Below are positions 1 through 12,257 of a stretch of 64,000 nucleotides of DNA, piece by piece (the stretch's first letter is position 1; each line of letters begins with the position of its first letter). This DNA is from Owenia fusiformis. Its lineage: Eukaryota > Annelida > Polychaeta > Sabellida > Oweniidae. A program made the translations under genes and the position numbers. The notes below the pieces were generated by a model that ran no database searches, was not told the origin of the DNA, and saw only the letters and a program-made list of their open reading frames with translations. The stretch is from NCBI GenBank assembly GCA_903813345.2, contig CAIIXF020000005.1, forward strand, positions 6,885,375-6,949,374. The letters run 5' to 3'.

Positions 1-1024
1 TTAGCAAAATTGACCCTTGTGTAATGTTCTATCAAGTTCCATTCGGTTACAATATTTTATGGCCATTTTACACAACATGCTAGGACTGCAAAATGTCGGC
101 GTCGAGTCGGGAGGCAAACTTGAACGTATTGGGTGAAGTTGTTCACTACACGAGCACAGGCATTAATTAAGGCATTTTGTGTAATTTTGGGCTCTCATCT
201 TACTTCTTATCTCTTGTTTCAATAATTCAACGGCTGTTAAATGTAGGCATTAGCCCAAAAAATTAAAAACTGGGAGGTTTCATGACTTCATGTCCGGTGT
301 TACACCGGGGTGTTGCATCATTGCCATGAGTTGTACTCGTCCTAATCAGAAGCAATGTATTTTACATTTTACCATGACTCTAAAACAACATAATAACTTG
401 AAGAGTTGAGCAAACTTGGGTCAAAAGACTGAAGCTATTGTCCTTAGTTTTGAACATTGCATAATGGAAAGCAGAACGTGCCAGGAATAAGGATCTGATA
501 AGATTACAGAGCTCTGATGGTACAAACTGTTGTTTGATAAACTCTTTCATCCCCAAGCGGTCATTTTGAACGAAATCACAATGAATTCCAAAATGTATCC
601 AGACAATAATAACAAGACAAAATATAGCTTGCAACTTTAGAAAATATTTATACTACATTATATTTTTTATCAAAAACTCACAAAATAATGTCATTAATTG
701 CTACGGGGAATTTAGAAATATTGGATCAATGATGGAATATGTAAGACTTGGAGAGTCAAAGTCAGCAGGTCAGTGTGTATCTGAACATGTCTCTACTGAT
801 ATGTAACATGGCACTAACAAATCAGAGACTCACCTGATTTGAATCCCAAGTGAGACCTCGAATGTCCTGTCATATAATTGTCATATTAAGGGGACTTAGC
901 AGAGCGTCATCTCAAAAATATTAATAAGACCTTCTTTTGTGTTTTAATGCTAGTATTGAAGAAAGAAGAAATTTAAAAGTGCCCAAGAAATATTTAAATG
1001 TTATCGAAACATATGCGAATATCT
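1..1024. other. Non-coding stretch, nothing recognised
   Basis: AT-rich sequence with only short, featureless open frames. I see no domain, no splice-linked exon set, no RNA gene and no repeat boundary here. It probably is intergenic or intronic sequence of a gene outside the window. Confidence 0.4.
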
Positions 1025-1297
1025 ACAGGGTGGCTCAAAAACACCCATATTTTTAGTTTGCTATAACCTTTTTGAAAATGCATGTATTTCAATAAAATTT
1101 TGCCAGGATATGCAGAAATCAATTCGAAGGAACATTCCTGAAGTGGGATTAATAAATCTCTTGGGGTCCTTGAATAATAAAGATAAACAGACACCAGGGG
1201 TCTATTTGAAATGATTTGTATTATGATTTCTGGATATCCTGCCAAAATTTAATTGAAATATCAAAATGAATAATATGGACGTATTGGCTCACGTAAA
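1025..1297. mobile_element. Mariner-like MITE, degenerate right end
   Basis: The left end reads CAGGGTGGCTCAAAAA directly after TA, the usual start of many Tc1/mariner inverted repeats. About 60 bases inside, a block around 1,081-1,125 (TTTCAATAAAATTTTGCCAG) is repeated in inverse around 1,225-1,262. The far right terminus (near TTGGCTCACG) is a decayed match to the left terminus. No transposase coding is visible, so this is a short non-autonomous copy. Confidence 0.5.
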
Positions 1298-2884
1298 GTG
1301 ATCAACGCAGACATAAATCACAGTTGTTTTTATAATTGAAATCTACACGCAGATTATAATTTGGCTCAAATAATATGGTTAGAACTTAAAAGAACACGCA
1401 ATTTGGAAATTTTGATTCTAAGAAAGCTCCAATTATACAATTAGTCACTTGCCTTTGTTACATTGACATTCGTCAAAGTCAAAGTGAATTTGCATTGCGT
1501 TTCCATTTAATATTTTAAATGATTCTACAAGCTGCATAACATTAATAATTATTTTTGAGTGACGTTGTCAAGCCTGACACTGCACTGATATATATTGTTT
1601 ATTGTTTATATCGCAACCCAAAAAGGTGTATATTAAAGGTTAACTCTGTTATCTCAAAATCTGCTTGGAACTGTACCATTGGATTTCTATGGGAAATTCC
1701 TCAAAGAGAAAATTCTAGGGATTGAGGAATGGGTACCACACAATTTGAGAAAATATTGGCATACATGAGACCTTTTTAAAACATCATTTATATTATTCAA
1801 AAGCGAATAGGATCAATGATTCCCAGTCCTTTGAAGTTTGAAAATGAAAATACCTGGAGAATCAATAGATAATTCTTGAAAATGAGAAATATTTTTTTTG
1901 GCATATCAATGAAATTCATTCGGATTACCTGTTCATCTGTCAAATGTAGATTATACGTGTAACATTTAATTCTCAAAAGACATTTGACTGACAATAGTCT
2001 GAATAAAATTAAAAATCATAAAGCCATTTTCCAATTGCATCATTTTGATTCATGTCTTTGATTCTCTTTGAAGTTTCGCTTTATTAAGTTGATCTTGGTT
2101 TGTGGAAAGTTTATTGCGTAAATTTCAAGCGCAATCTTCTAATTATGGTCCTTGTCATTAAAGGATTAATATCTGTATGGGATTTCAAACAAATGATGAA
2201 ATATCGAAATAAATGAAGATTTATGATGCAGACATGTCCAATTTTGCAACTGAAAAGAAAGGCGTGTACTTTAAATAAAAAAATTGATAAATTAACCTCA
2301 TAAATCAAAGAATAAGGTTGTTCCTGAAAAATGAATATGAATCACAGCTGTTTCCTGTCGGATAGACAGAAGTTATGAATGGAGTCAGGCTTTGTGATAA
2401 CAGTAGTGAATTACATAATATATTATATACAGCTTTTTAATAATTTATTCAAACAACATAAATCAACGTTATTACAAAAAGCAATAATAACCCGATAACA
2501 CACGATAAACGTCATCCTTGTTCTAAAGGTATTTTTTAAGTCAAAAGTTTTATTCCAACCGTTATACATAAAAACATTCAATGATCACAATGTGACGCAA
2601 AGTTATTTCTCTCTATGAATTGAATGAGCAATAAAACCTTTTAATCAAAGATGTGTTAACCACATGATATCTTGAAACTTCATAACAAGTCGTTACTGCA
2701 GGTAAGTTCTGGAAATTCACGTAATTTTCACGTAATGATAAAGTGGTCATGAAAATGGTGTACTAACAAAACAGAACATACAATACCAATTCAAGTTTCA
2801 TTAGAAAATCACAAAACCACCACCCGGTGATTTGTTACATACTATGTGGTTTTGTGAGTTTCTGATTATTGTAGGCAACTGTTG

Positions 2885-3413
2885 CACTGGTGATCCACTC
2901 GATTACGCTGGTTACCAAAACGGTTCGTTTTGGTAACAAAATGTCGGAACATCGAAGGTTCGATTTTTTTCCTTATTTCACACGTTGTAGGCAGAATTCC
3001 CACGACATTTTTAACACAAAAGTGTATCAGTATCATATGCTTAAGAAAATGTAAATATTTGCGAACAAATAGTTCAGAAGACAACAGAATCGTCGATTTA
3101 ATTACTCACTTAAGTTACATAAACGGTTTTTCGAAAAACGGTTAAGATCTGCACTTTTAACCCAAACCGTTTATGTAACTTAAGTGACGAATTAAATCGA
3201 CGATTCTGTTGTCTTTTGAGCTATTTTTTCGCAAACATGTACATTTTCTATAACATATGATACTGATATACGTTTGTGAGAAAAACGTCGTGGGGATTCT
3301 GCCTACAACGCGTGATATAAGGAAAAAAGAAAAATCGTACCTTCGACGTTCCGACATCTTGTTACCAAAACGGTTCGTTTTGTTAACCAGCGTAATCGAG
3401 TGGATCACCAGTG
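2885..3413. mobile_element. Foldback (near-perfect palindrome) element, copy A
   Basis: About 529 bp, almost entirely one inverted repeat: the outer end CACTGGTGATCCACTCGATT recurs inverted at 3,394-3,413, and the arms stay paired to a short asymmetric centre near 3,140-3,165. It is flanked by a 5-bp target duplication, TGTTG (2,880-2,884 and 3,414-3,418). Two related copies lie at 12,258-12,792 and 16,701-17,167. The open frames through it are palindrome translation and not genes. The 5-bp duplication with CACTG ends fits Transib-like or some hAT-like non-autonomous elements; the superfamily is not settled. Confidence 0.85.
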
Positions 3414-3870
3414 TGTTGGTGGCTACTGTGATGCCACAGTTAAATACCCAGAACCATGACAGCTGTATCAACTTGTCTAGATCTCCAACACTTGGAAGCC
3501 TCTGGGTCATTCACCACCCCACATCATACACCTACTTTCCATCACCCATTTTCTTCCTACCTGCCGCCATTTTTCTAATGTTATTCAATCTCATGTCGTT
3601 CCTTTCTTGCTACCTTAATCCTCTTAAGTTGCCCACTCTCTATTTTTATTTTCCAATCTCATTTACCCTTTGTCTTTCCACGGAGTACACTCCATAATTT
3701 CATTGTTCATATTCCACCTTACAAAAATATTTACAATTTCCAGTCTATATAAAATAAAACAATCTTTTCATCTTTTAAAACAAATTATTACATATTTTAA
3801 TATTAGAGATGTAATTACCTTACAGATGAATATGATTTTTCCATCTCTATACTTAATGAAACAACTATCT

Positions 3871-3990
3871 TCTGTATATTACCCTATAGTATAGGGTAAT
3901 ATAATATATAGGTGTTTCCTACCTACGTTCTGTATATTACCCTTTAGTATAGGGTAATTACCCTATAGTATAGGGTAATATACAGAAGTT
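3871..3990. repeat. Clustered TTACCCTATA / TATAGGGTAA palindromes
   Basis: Three short hairpin-forming units of the form TTACCCTATAGTATAGGGTAA or a one-base variant sit within 120 bp. The outer block TTCTGTATATTACCCT is inverted at the right edge (GGGTAATATACAGAA). This is likely a tiny foldback element or a self-duplicated palindrome; no coding is present. Confidence 0.6.
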
Positions 3991-4677
3991 AGGTAAATCA
4001 TTAAATCAGCCACTTCATTCACATTCTATATTTTACAACATCATGTGACATGAATTGTTATTTCGGCTCTGTCATAGAATCAGCGATATTGATTATCGAT
4101 CATTATTTCTGTCATTTTCTGAGTGAGAACTTTTGCTTTTGTATCAGTTTATCTATTTGGAACTTGGCCAGATGTCAGAATAGGATGACCTGCATTCTTT
4201 TTACGGTACGGATAAACTAGGAGTATTAAGTTTAATGAGAAATAAAAGCCAAGGGCCTTGATCCGAGGCTATTAATTCTCATAAGACCCATTACGAATGG
4301 TTTATCTATTAAACCCCACACAGACTCTTATGAAAGGTAAATGGCCCATGATCCAGCCCATGAAACTTTGATTTCTGTTGTATTACTATGAGGTAAGAGT
4401 GTTGAGAAGTGAGTGGGTATAATTCGTTCAGCACTGCATGTCAAGCCAACTTCAGAGTCGTATCTTGTATTGTGAGCATTATGGTCATGAACTTTTTAGG
4501 CCCATTTATATCCTAGACAAGTGTTTACTTTGAAGATTAGTCAATTTGAACCCTGTAATAAGTGAGGGGCAATCATCCCATCGACAAACCTATTCTAACA
4601 TGTAAACCTATTTTTCTCAATAACATCAACTATGAAGGCACATTGAAGAACGATATACTAGTAAACAGTTCCATTGT

Positions 4678-5835
4678 TTAATAGAACTCCATCATGGCGA
4701 AAGTATCTCGTTCGGTAGTTGGACTTCGCCTACGCCGAATCGTTGAGTCCATACGCTTTGACCAAATGAACTTGTATTTCGTAAACAATCCTTTCAGGGA
4801 ATATCGGAACCTTGTAGAGTATAACGTATAAAGGTAGAATTTAATGGAAAAGCTTACGTAATGTACAATCTGAAAAAGACATCTCCAGAGGGATTCGCTC
4901 GGCGAGGGCGTCCACGTGTCCTTCACGTGGTTCATCATGAACAGATGAAGTTGGATGCAATAAAAAGGCATGTTTAACATTAAATATACTGAAGAAACTA
5001 TCAACAAGATTCGTGTAACGGTAATCTGAGTCCTATATGATGTATTCCTTTCTCGTCTTCCATGCACCTCATTCTCTATGAATGTTTTAGTATTATAGAA
5101 CGCAGCGATCTTCTGCGTAATGAGCATATTCAGCACAGCTATAGCAACGATTGGAACAATAAGATTGAGCACAACGTTAGCAGTGGCGACTCCTGTCAGA
5201 AGATGCCTATACTGTGGTAAAGCAATACACATATAGAAGCGACCGAATTTTTGCGCATGCACCGTCCATATTATCGACAAATATCCGGAACAACCAATAA
5301 AAACCATGAGAATGACGACGCCGATGGATCTCTTAGTGGTGCACATCTCCTGGCTCCTTCCCGGATGAAAGATGGCGATGTAACGCTCAACTGTGAAACT
5401 AATGATAAACCAAACTGAAAGGAAGGCGCAAACGTGTGACATATATTCAACTAACTGGCACCAACCGTTCTTGTGATATGTAGAAACGTTCACCGACTCC
5501 AACCATACAATGAATATCATAACGAGTAATCCTGTATCTGTTATGCTTAGGGCAGAGAGGTAAACGCTGGACGACACTCGTTTTAGATGAGAACACGTGA
5601 AGACCAGCAAAGACAGAGAATTGCCGATGATGCCGGCGAGGACGATGAACGGGATGCAATAAAGATTGACGGACTTCACTATGTCGGCTATCACTCGATG
5701 ATCGATCATTTCGTCGGAGGTACTCCCGCTCATATTCAAAAGAATGTCCATATAGTCCGAATCGAACATGAGGATCGTGTCATTACTCTCGAGGTCGACA
5801 ATCTCCTCATCACTTATGGCAGCAGATGAATTCAT
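4678..5835 (-). CDS. Rhodopsin-class (class A) peptide-type G-protein-coupled receptor
   Basis: A single-exon, 385-residue seven-transmembrane receptor of the plasma membrane, expected to bind a neuropeptide-type ligand and signal through G proteins. The N-terminal ~50 residues are acidic and carry two N-glycosylation sequons (NSS at 2-4, NMS at 34-36). TM1 has GNSLSLLVF (71-79) and TM2 has LSALSITD (93-100). Cys126 and the Cys near 203 can form the usual TM3-ECL2 disulfide. The DRY box reads ERY (150-152), followed by IAIFHPG. TM6 has LNMP (287-290), an NxP form common in FMRFamide-type invertebrate receptors. TM7 reads SIKFYLYTLY (330-339), so the Asn of NPxxY is a Lys (codon AAA). A basic C-tail follows. 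The start is the first ATG of a frame reaching straight into TM1. The ligand cannot be assigned from sequence alone. Confidence 0.88.
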   Translation of the reverse strand: MNSSAAISDEEIVDLESNDTILMFDSDYMDILLNMSGSTSDEMIDHRVIADIVKSVNLYCIPFIVLAGIIGNSLSLLVFTCSHLKRVSSSVYLSALSITDTGLLVMIFIVWLESVNVSTYHKNGWCQLVEYMSHVCAFLSVWFIISFTVERYIAIFHPGRSQEMCTTKRSIGVVILMVFIGCSGYLSIIWTVHAQKFGRFYMCIALPQYRHLLTGVATANVVLNLIVPIVAIAVLNMLITQKIAAFYNTKTFIENEVHGRRERNTSYRTQITVTRILLIVSSVYLMLNMPFYCIQLHLFMMNHVKDTWTPSPSESLWRCLFQIVHYVSFSIKFYLYTLYSTRFRYSLKGLFTKYKFIWSKRMDSTIRRRRSPTTERDTFAMMEFY

Positions 5836-8480
5836 TTTCGCTTCGCCTTATGTGCCGTTTATACTACTTTATTAAACAAAAATCATGTATTGCCATACTG
5901 GAATTCTTAAACCTCCAAGTCCAAACACCGAACGAAATCTTTCGAGAAGGTCTTTCTGAAAGTATAAAAATGTTGTACATTATCAAACGTCCAACGTCAT
6001 GTAGCATGGCCGATGCACACATCATTTCAATAAAATAATGTACATTTTTAATCAACAAAGCATATCACAGATTCAATAATTGATATTATTTTTATGCTGT
6101 TTTGAGAAATGCCCATTGTAAAAACAACGATTATACTAAGGACAAACTTGATCAGGAATTTAAAATGCATTTTGTATTTACACAAATCAGTATTCGAGAT
6201 CATAAAACGCATTGGAAGTCCAAATATTAAAATTTTGGGTCCTTAAGATTCAGAGCATCCTTCTTCAAAGGACTTCATTTATGCTTAAAAATTGGAAAGA
6301 AGTGAAATACCCTTGGACCAAGGATGATTCAGAGACATTCACGATTTTAGGCAAGATAAGATGAGTAAAGCCTCCTTTCCTCGCAATTTTTATAATAATT
6401 GCAGCGTCCCATATTGCCTGAATATCTGATTAACAGGATTTTGTTAAAGTTTATGGGCGAAAGGTAAAGTCAAAGGAGATGATTTCAAGTATGATATTAA
6501 AAATATTTTGAATAGTGACAAATAATTAGGATTTCATAGGGAACTGTTAAATCTCTGGAAATGAAATACACTTAGTGATTTCAAAGACAGCTCTATTTTT
6601 GGCAGAATGAAAATATTAAGACTACAATTATGGTAGAGAATTGCATTTTCGAAGTTTTATTTTTTATGCAAGAAATTGGACAACAGACCCATGGTCAGAT
6701 CACACATCCGAAGTCTGATCGCCGATAAGAAGTTCCTAATCCTGCACACCCGAAACCTCGAAAATTACATTTCTCTCGCGTGGTACAAGCAATTTTTTTT
6801 CATTTTTGTTATTAGTATAATAATATGATGCCCTTACATGCGTTTCCACGGGAACCATAAAAGTATCCACATTTTATGACAACTAATATATAGACTACAC
6901 GTATGAAGTATATTCTCATTTCTTAAATTCTCATATAGGTTTATCCATTTCAAGTTATGGGTCATCCTGTTTACACACCATCAGTCATTCAGTGACACGG
7001 TTAATAAACGGGTATGTAGTTCCTGTTGCCCGATACCTTTACAATTAATCAAGCGTGCACTTTACCACGAAAATGCGTAAACAGGATTAGCTATAATTGA
7101 CTTGAACATACAAAATAACAAATAATAAATCTTTTCGCGTAGTTAACTATTAAAACGTAATTTTACACTTTAGAATTACTAAATTAGAATTAGAGTTTGA
7201 GTTAAGATTTGACTGACGTATTGGCGCTGACAATAGGGAGGTAAAGCTTGCATATAAAGTCGAAACGCCAATCTATACGTATGACTAATCGCCCATACAA
7301 ATGCATTGCTTAAATATTTTCCGTTCATGTTTAGGTTTTGAAAAACATTGAAAGCTTAAACTCCCTATTATGAGAAAACATGACGTGAATTAAAGCCAGA
7401 TAAAATTAAAAATCACCATTAAAAATATGTTCTTCTCGAGTTAAATGAATCTTAATACTAAAAAACACTACCCTTTGCATTCGTTCGACTTCACTTTTTA
7501 AAAGAGAGCTTCGTCTTCGTAGTTTATAACTTGACTCTGCGCGCAGGGTAAAAAACACACGCACAGAAATGTTAATATATCATAATTACCATGGTAACGA
7601 CGATGGTGTGTGATTATCATCTTTGTAAATTGTATGTAAATCTAATACGGCGAGATATTTACGTTGTAAAAACTTACTTTTAGCTACTTCACCCCCTTTT
7701 TATCGGCTACGAATTGTATAAACAGGAACAATGGGTGAATATATCAATATGACTGGGGTATCACAATAAGGTAGTTTTTTCACAATCTTTCAATTAAATA
7801 AAAAAGCAGTCCAAATCATAACCGGAAAATTCAATTTTCGTTTTTTCGACCTTATATCTTAGGCCTATGTGAAAATGTAATTATCACAGAATGAATATAA
7901 CAATTTATGTACAACGCTATTTTTCCCTATAATATCTTCCACTTTATAATAACTACAGTGTATAATATAACACAAGTGCTACAAAATTAATCTCATCAAT
8001 GTATAAAATTATTATCGAAAGGTATGTAGCATATTTCCTCATTTAATACGATAATATCTTCGGCTAATTGGGCACAATATTCAATAACAAACACAGGTGG
8101 CGAGACACTCTCAAGATGCTAAATTAGTTTTATATGTACAATGCGACCTGATCATTCTATGAATGTATCTCAGAACGAGGATGTGTGTTTCTCTTTACCT
8201 TTGCAAGAATAAAAGTGCAACTGCGACATGAGTGTAGTAATGAAAAAGATGCATCTAAGAGCATATAAGCCAAACGGAAAATAAACCCCAATATCCGAAA
8301 ACAGCATCTTACACACAAAGGGAGATGCTGTCTAAAATATAAGTTTATTAAATCATTCAATAATCCTGAAATTCATTCATACTGAAGTCATCACAACATG
8401 TGTTGAATCATAAAAATGCAGCACAAACTAATAACAAGAACACAAATGTGTACAATATGTCCCCACCAATGGGTGATCCC
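5836..8480. other. Non-coding stretch upstream of the GPCR
   Basis: AT-rich sequence without coding exons that I can support. It would contain the GPCR promoter (the gene reads leftward from 5,835), but I see no clear core element. A block at 7,472-7,549 is shared with 17,173-17,254 (see separate entry). Confidence 0.4.
7472..7549. repeat. Dispersed repeat fragment, copy 1
   Basis: About 78 bases running from CTTTGCATTCGTTCGACTT to GACTCTGCGCGCAGGGT match 17,173-17,254 with a few small differences. This is a dispersed repeat of unknown class; no ends or target duplications are identified. Confidence 0.55.
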
Positions 8481-8504
8481 GTCAAATGGTTATCCTGAAA
8501 ATGA

Positions 8505-9170
8505 GTAGACAAAACTCTACCATTACAATTTTGGGATGGAAAATGCAAAGGGCCACCTTAAAATTTACCCAGAATGCCAAAAAATTAGTCAGCTCTAGAT
8601 TTTCATACTAAGAGTAAGAACCATCTCTGAAAATTTGAAATTGATCCGTCAAACAGTAAACCAGAAAACGCGTAAACAAGACAAGATTTTAGGACGGAAA
8701 AATCCAAAATGGCTGCCTTGACATTTGCTCAGAATGCCTAAAAAACTAATCAGTTCTAGATTTTAATACAAGGAATCATCCCTGAAATTTTGAAATTGAT
8801 CTACCAAACGGTTCACCTGAAAACACGTAGACAAAATGGCTGCCTTGACATTTACCGAGAATGCCAAAAAACTAATCAGATCTAGATTTTCATAATAAGA
8901 ATCATCCCTAAAAATTTGAAATTGATCTACCAAATGGTTCACCTGAAAACGCGTAGACAAGACTTTACAGACAAGATTTTAGGACGGAAAATCCAAAATG
9001 GCTGCCTTGACATTTACCCAGAATGCCAAAAAACTAATCAGATCTAGATTTTTATAATAAGAATCATCCCTAAAAATTTGAAATTGATCTACCAAATGGT
9101 TCACCTGAAAACGCGTAGACAAGACTTTACATACAAGATTTTAGGACGGAAAAATCCAAAATGGCCGACA
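8505..9170. repeat. Minisatellite, ~162-bp units
   Basis: About four tandem units, recognisable by TCTAGATTTTCATA (near 8,591, 8,755, 8,882 and 9,043), GAAATTGATCTACCAAA, CACCTGAAAACGCGTAGAC and AAAATGGCTGCCTTGACATT. One unit is shortened to about 126 bp. The sequence just after the array (9,170-9,280) resembles the monomer of the second array at 10.6-12.1 kb, so both belong to one composite repeat. Confidence 0.8.
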
Positions 9171-9390
9171 ATAAAAAGTGATTATGAGTTTTTGCTGATT
9201 TCCTTTTACAAAATTGTAACATATAACCACTGTTAACAATAACATAGGCTTTTACAACAAAGTACACCTGAAATTATTTATAAATATTTTATTCATGGAA
9301 AGATCATGATTAGTTTGAATGAGGTTTGAAAATAAGTCATTCATGAAGCTTAGAATATTCACATTTATGAATTTATGAATTTTTAACATA

Positions 9391-10417
9391 CAGGGTGTTC
9401 CAAAAGTAACAGGACTGGTGCTGGCATTTTGTCAATTCTGCACCGAGTGTGTTCAAATTTCACAAATTGTACTTTGACGTAGTGCAACTAAAATTGTGAA
9501 GTTTCAGAAAAAATGATAAAATGCGGGTAAAGTTATGGTTACTATAGTAACGTGACATCACAATACCCGGGGCAACATGAAAATGTAGTATCTAACATTT
9601 TTATATTACTGAAGAAAGTATCTAATTAACCTATTACAATACAACATTTCTTGTTTGTTTTATTAGTTGCTTTATAGTTATGGTGTTGCTATACAACTCA
9701 GATTCAAGTATGATTTCATAATAATAATATTGATTCAATTTCCTGAAATTTCATTATGTATAACAGTCTGCACAATTCACTGTTGAATTTTTGAAAAGAC
9801 CCAATTTGAAGCCAGTCATCCACCTTGATAAGGCGCCTGCCCACAAGTCAGCATTAAAGACCACTGCAGCTATAGCGGAGCTAGGTCTTGAGGTCTAAGA
9901 TCATGCACCATACTCTTCTGATCATGCAATATCTAATTTTTACTTTTATATGGAGAATGGAATGCTAATCAGCGCGGTAAGACCGTCAAATATGAGAATG
10001 ACCTTCTCCAAGTTGTCCTATCGACCCTGCGTGACATGTCATCAAATGGGTTCACTCATGCGTTTGAGTCATGGATACAGAGTGCTACTCTTAGACTGAC
10101 CCAAAGTAAAGGATACATAGGAATATCAAATGATGTATTTAGCAAATGTAATTCCCACCAGTTGTTGGATTCTAACTTTGATATGGGATGTACAAAATGC
10201 TTAAAGTCTCTGTAACTTTCTGCGTGGAATGTTGCCCCGGGTATTGTGATGTCATGTTACCATAGCAACCATAACTCTACTCCAGTTTCATAATTTTTGT
10301 CGAAACTTTGCAGTTTAATTAACAATACATGAAAGTGTATTATGCACAATTTTGAAGACAATTGGTGCATATTCAACAAAATGCCAGCACCAGTCCTGTT
10401 ACTTTTGGAACACCCTG
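9391..10417. mobile_element. Mariner-family DNA transposon relic
   Basis: Long terminal inverted repeats start CAGGGTGTTCCAAAAGTAAC and end in the reverse complement at 10,417, flanked by TA. The inverted match extends about 40 bases (through GGACTGGTGCTGGCATTTTGT). On the plus strand near 9,820-10,030 a decayed transposase can be read: HLDKAPAHKS, then ELGLEV, then HAPYSSDHAISNF, which correspond to the mariner blocks (D)NAPAHKS and PYSPDLAPSDYF. An in-frame stop follows ELGLEV and the rest of the transposase is missing or scrambled, so the copy is dead. It sits inside the composite minisatellite block. Confidence 0.85.
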
Positions 10418-10494
10418 TATATGAAGCTTGAAATATAGTATTTGAATTGCTTGGATTTATTGGCTTTATTCCATATTTTGGCTTGAATTGGTAA

Positions 10495-12230
10495 TAAATC
10501 GTGATGTCAAGTAAATGAATAAATCGTAATGTTAAATAAACAAATACATCGTGATGTCAAATAAAAAAAATTAGTACCATGGGTACTGGGCTCACATGGT
10601 GTTGCTCAAAAGTGAAAATAAAAAAGACGGGTATAATTTTTTGCAGATTTTTTGTGACAAAATTATTTCATACAACTACTCTTTACAAAGACATGGCTTT
10701 TTACAATGCAGGACACCTGAACTTATTTGTAAAGCTAGGAAATGGGCCAAAAGTGAATTTGCCGAGACAAAAATGGTGGCCATTTTGAAATTAGGCGAGA
10801 TTTTGAAGCAGGAGTCACAGTTTTTTTTTCTTTATTGATGTTGAACAAAATTATTTTAAATCGGGAATCCTATCTACAGAGGATTTAAAAAGTGTTGACA
10901 GAGGTTTAAAACGTGCCACTTTTTTGGACTGACTGAGAGACAGATGGACGAATCAATGTTAACTAAAATGGCTGAAAAAAAATGATATAATATTTTGCCG
11001 ATTTTTTGTAACAAAATTATTTCATACAACTACCAAAATTATTTGTAAAGCTAGGAAATGGGCCAAAAGTGAATTTCGCGAGACAAGAATGGTGACCATT
11101 TTGAAAATAGGCGAGCTTTTGAACCAAGAGTCATAGGAGAGTTTTTTGTTAATCTGAAAACATAGGAGAGTTTTTTGTATTGATGTTGAACAAAATTAAC
11201 TTAAAACAGGAATCCTATCGACAGAGGGTTTAAGGCAAATGGTCCAAAAGTTTTGCGAGACAGATGGACAAATCAATGTTAACTAAAATGGCTGAAAATA
11301 AAAAAAATGGATATAATTTTTTGCTGATTTTTCGTAACAAAATTATTTCATACATCTACTCTTTACATTGACATGGTTTTTTACAATGTAGGACACTTGA
11401 AATTATTTGTAAAGCTAGGAAATAGGTCAAAAGTGAATTTCGCGAGACAAAAATGGCGGCCATTTTGAAAATAGCCGAGCTTTTGAGCCAGGAGTCACAG
11501 GGGAGTTTCCTGTATTGATGTTGAACAGAAATAACTTAAAACAGGAATCCTATCGACAGAGGTTTTAAAACGTGCCACTGTTGTTGACGGAAAAGTGGAT
11601 TTCACAAGTCAGATGGACAAATCAATGTTAACTAAAATGGCTGAAATAAAAAAATAGATATAATTTTTCGCTGATTTTTTGTAACAAAATTATTTCATAT
11701 ATCTACTCTTTACATTGACACAGATTTTTACAATGTAGGACACCTGAAATTATTTGTAAAGCTAGGAAATGGGTCAAAAGTGAATTTCGCGAGACAAAAA
11801 TGGCGGCCATTTTGAAAATAGGCGAGCTTTTGAACCAGGAGTCATAGGGGAGTTTTCTGTACTGATGTTGAACAGAAATAACTTAAAACAGGAATCCTAT
11901 CGACAGAGGTTTTAAAACGTGCCAGTCAAAAGTGAATTTCGCGAGACAAAAATAGCGGCCATTTTGAAAATAGGCGAGCTTTTGAACCAGGAGTCATAGG
12001 GGAGTTTTCTGTATTGATGTTGAACAGAAATAACTTAAAACAGGAATCCTTTCGACAGAGGTTTTAAAACGTGCCACTATTGTTGACGGACGGACGGACA
12101 GACAGACGGACAAGTGAGTGATTGCAAAAGCTCACCATGTGAGTTAATAATAAATCGTGATGTCAAATACACAAATAAATAGTGATGTCAAATAAACGTC
12201 AAATAAATCATGTTGTGAAACAAACACCAC
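10495..12230. mobile_element. Helentron-associated / 'pearl'-like element with minisatellite core
   Basis: About 4.7 tandem units of roughly 330-350 bp, anchored by ACAAAATTATTTCATA near 10,658, 11,011, 11,337 and 11,686. Other shared blocks are AGTGAATTTCGCGAGACAAA, ATGGCGGCCATTTTGAAAAT and ACAGGAATCCTATCGACAGA. The array ends in a GACG/GACA tetranucleotide run (12,083-12,112) and a short hairpin, CTCACCATGTGAG, near 12,131-12,143. On both sides lie AATAAATCGTGATGTCAAATA repeats (10,495-10,570 and 12,147-12,225). Minisatellite core, ACGG-type microsatellite and a terminal hairpin are the known build of bivalve 'pearl' and Helentron-associated elements. No Rep/helicase coding is present, so this is non-autonomous. 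Confidence 0.65.
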
Positions 12231-12257
12231 GATTGGTCAACAAATCGACCCACACTG

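Noticed and set aside
3157-3697. Overlapping 117-aa and 146-aa open frames on opposite strands
   Set aside because: They translate the arms of foldback copy A and its right flank; the same peptide text recurs at 12.2-12.8 and 16.97-17.24 kb because the DNA is a repeat.
10579-10838. Two overlapping plus-strand open frames
   Set aside because: Both are translations of one minisatellite unit and are not kept in the other units.
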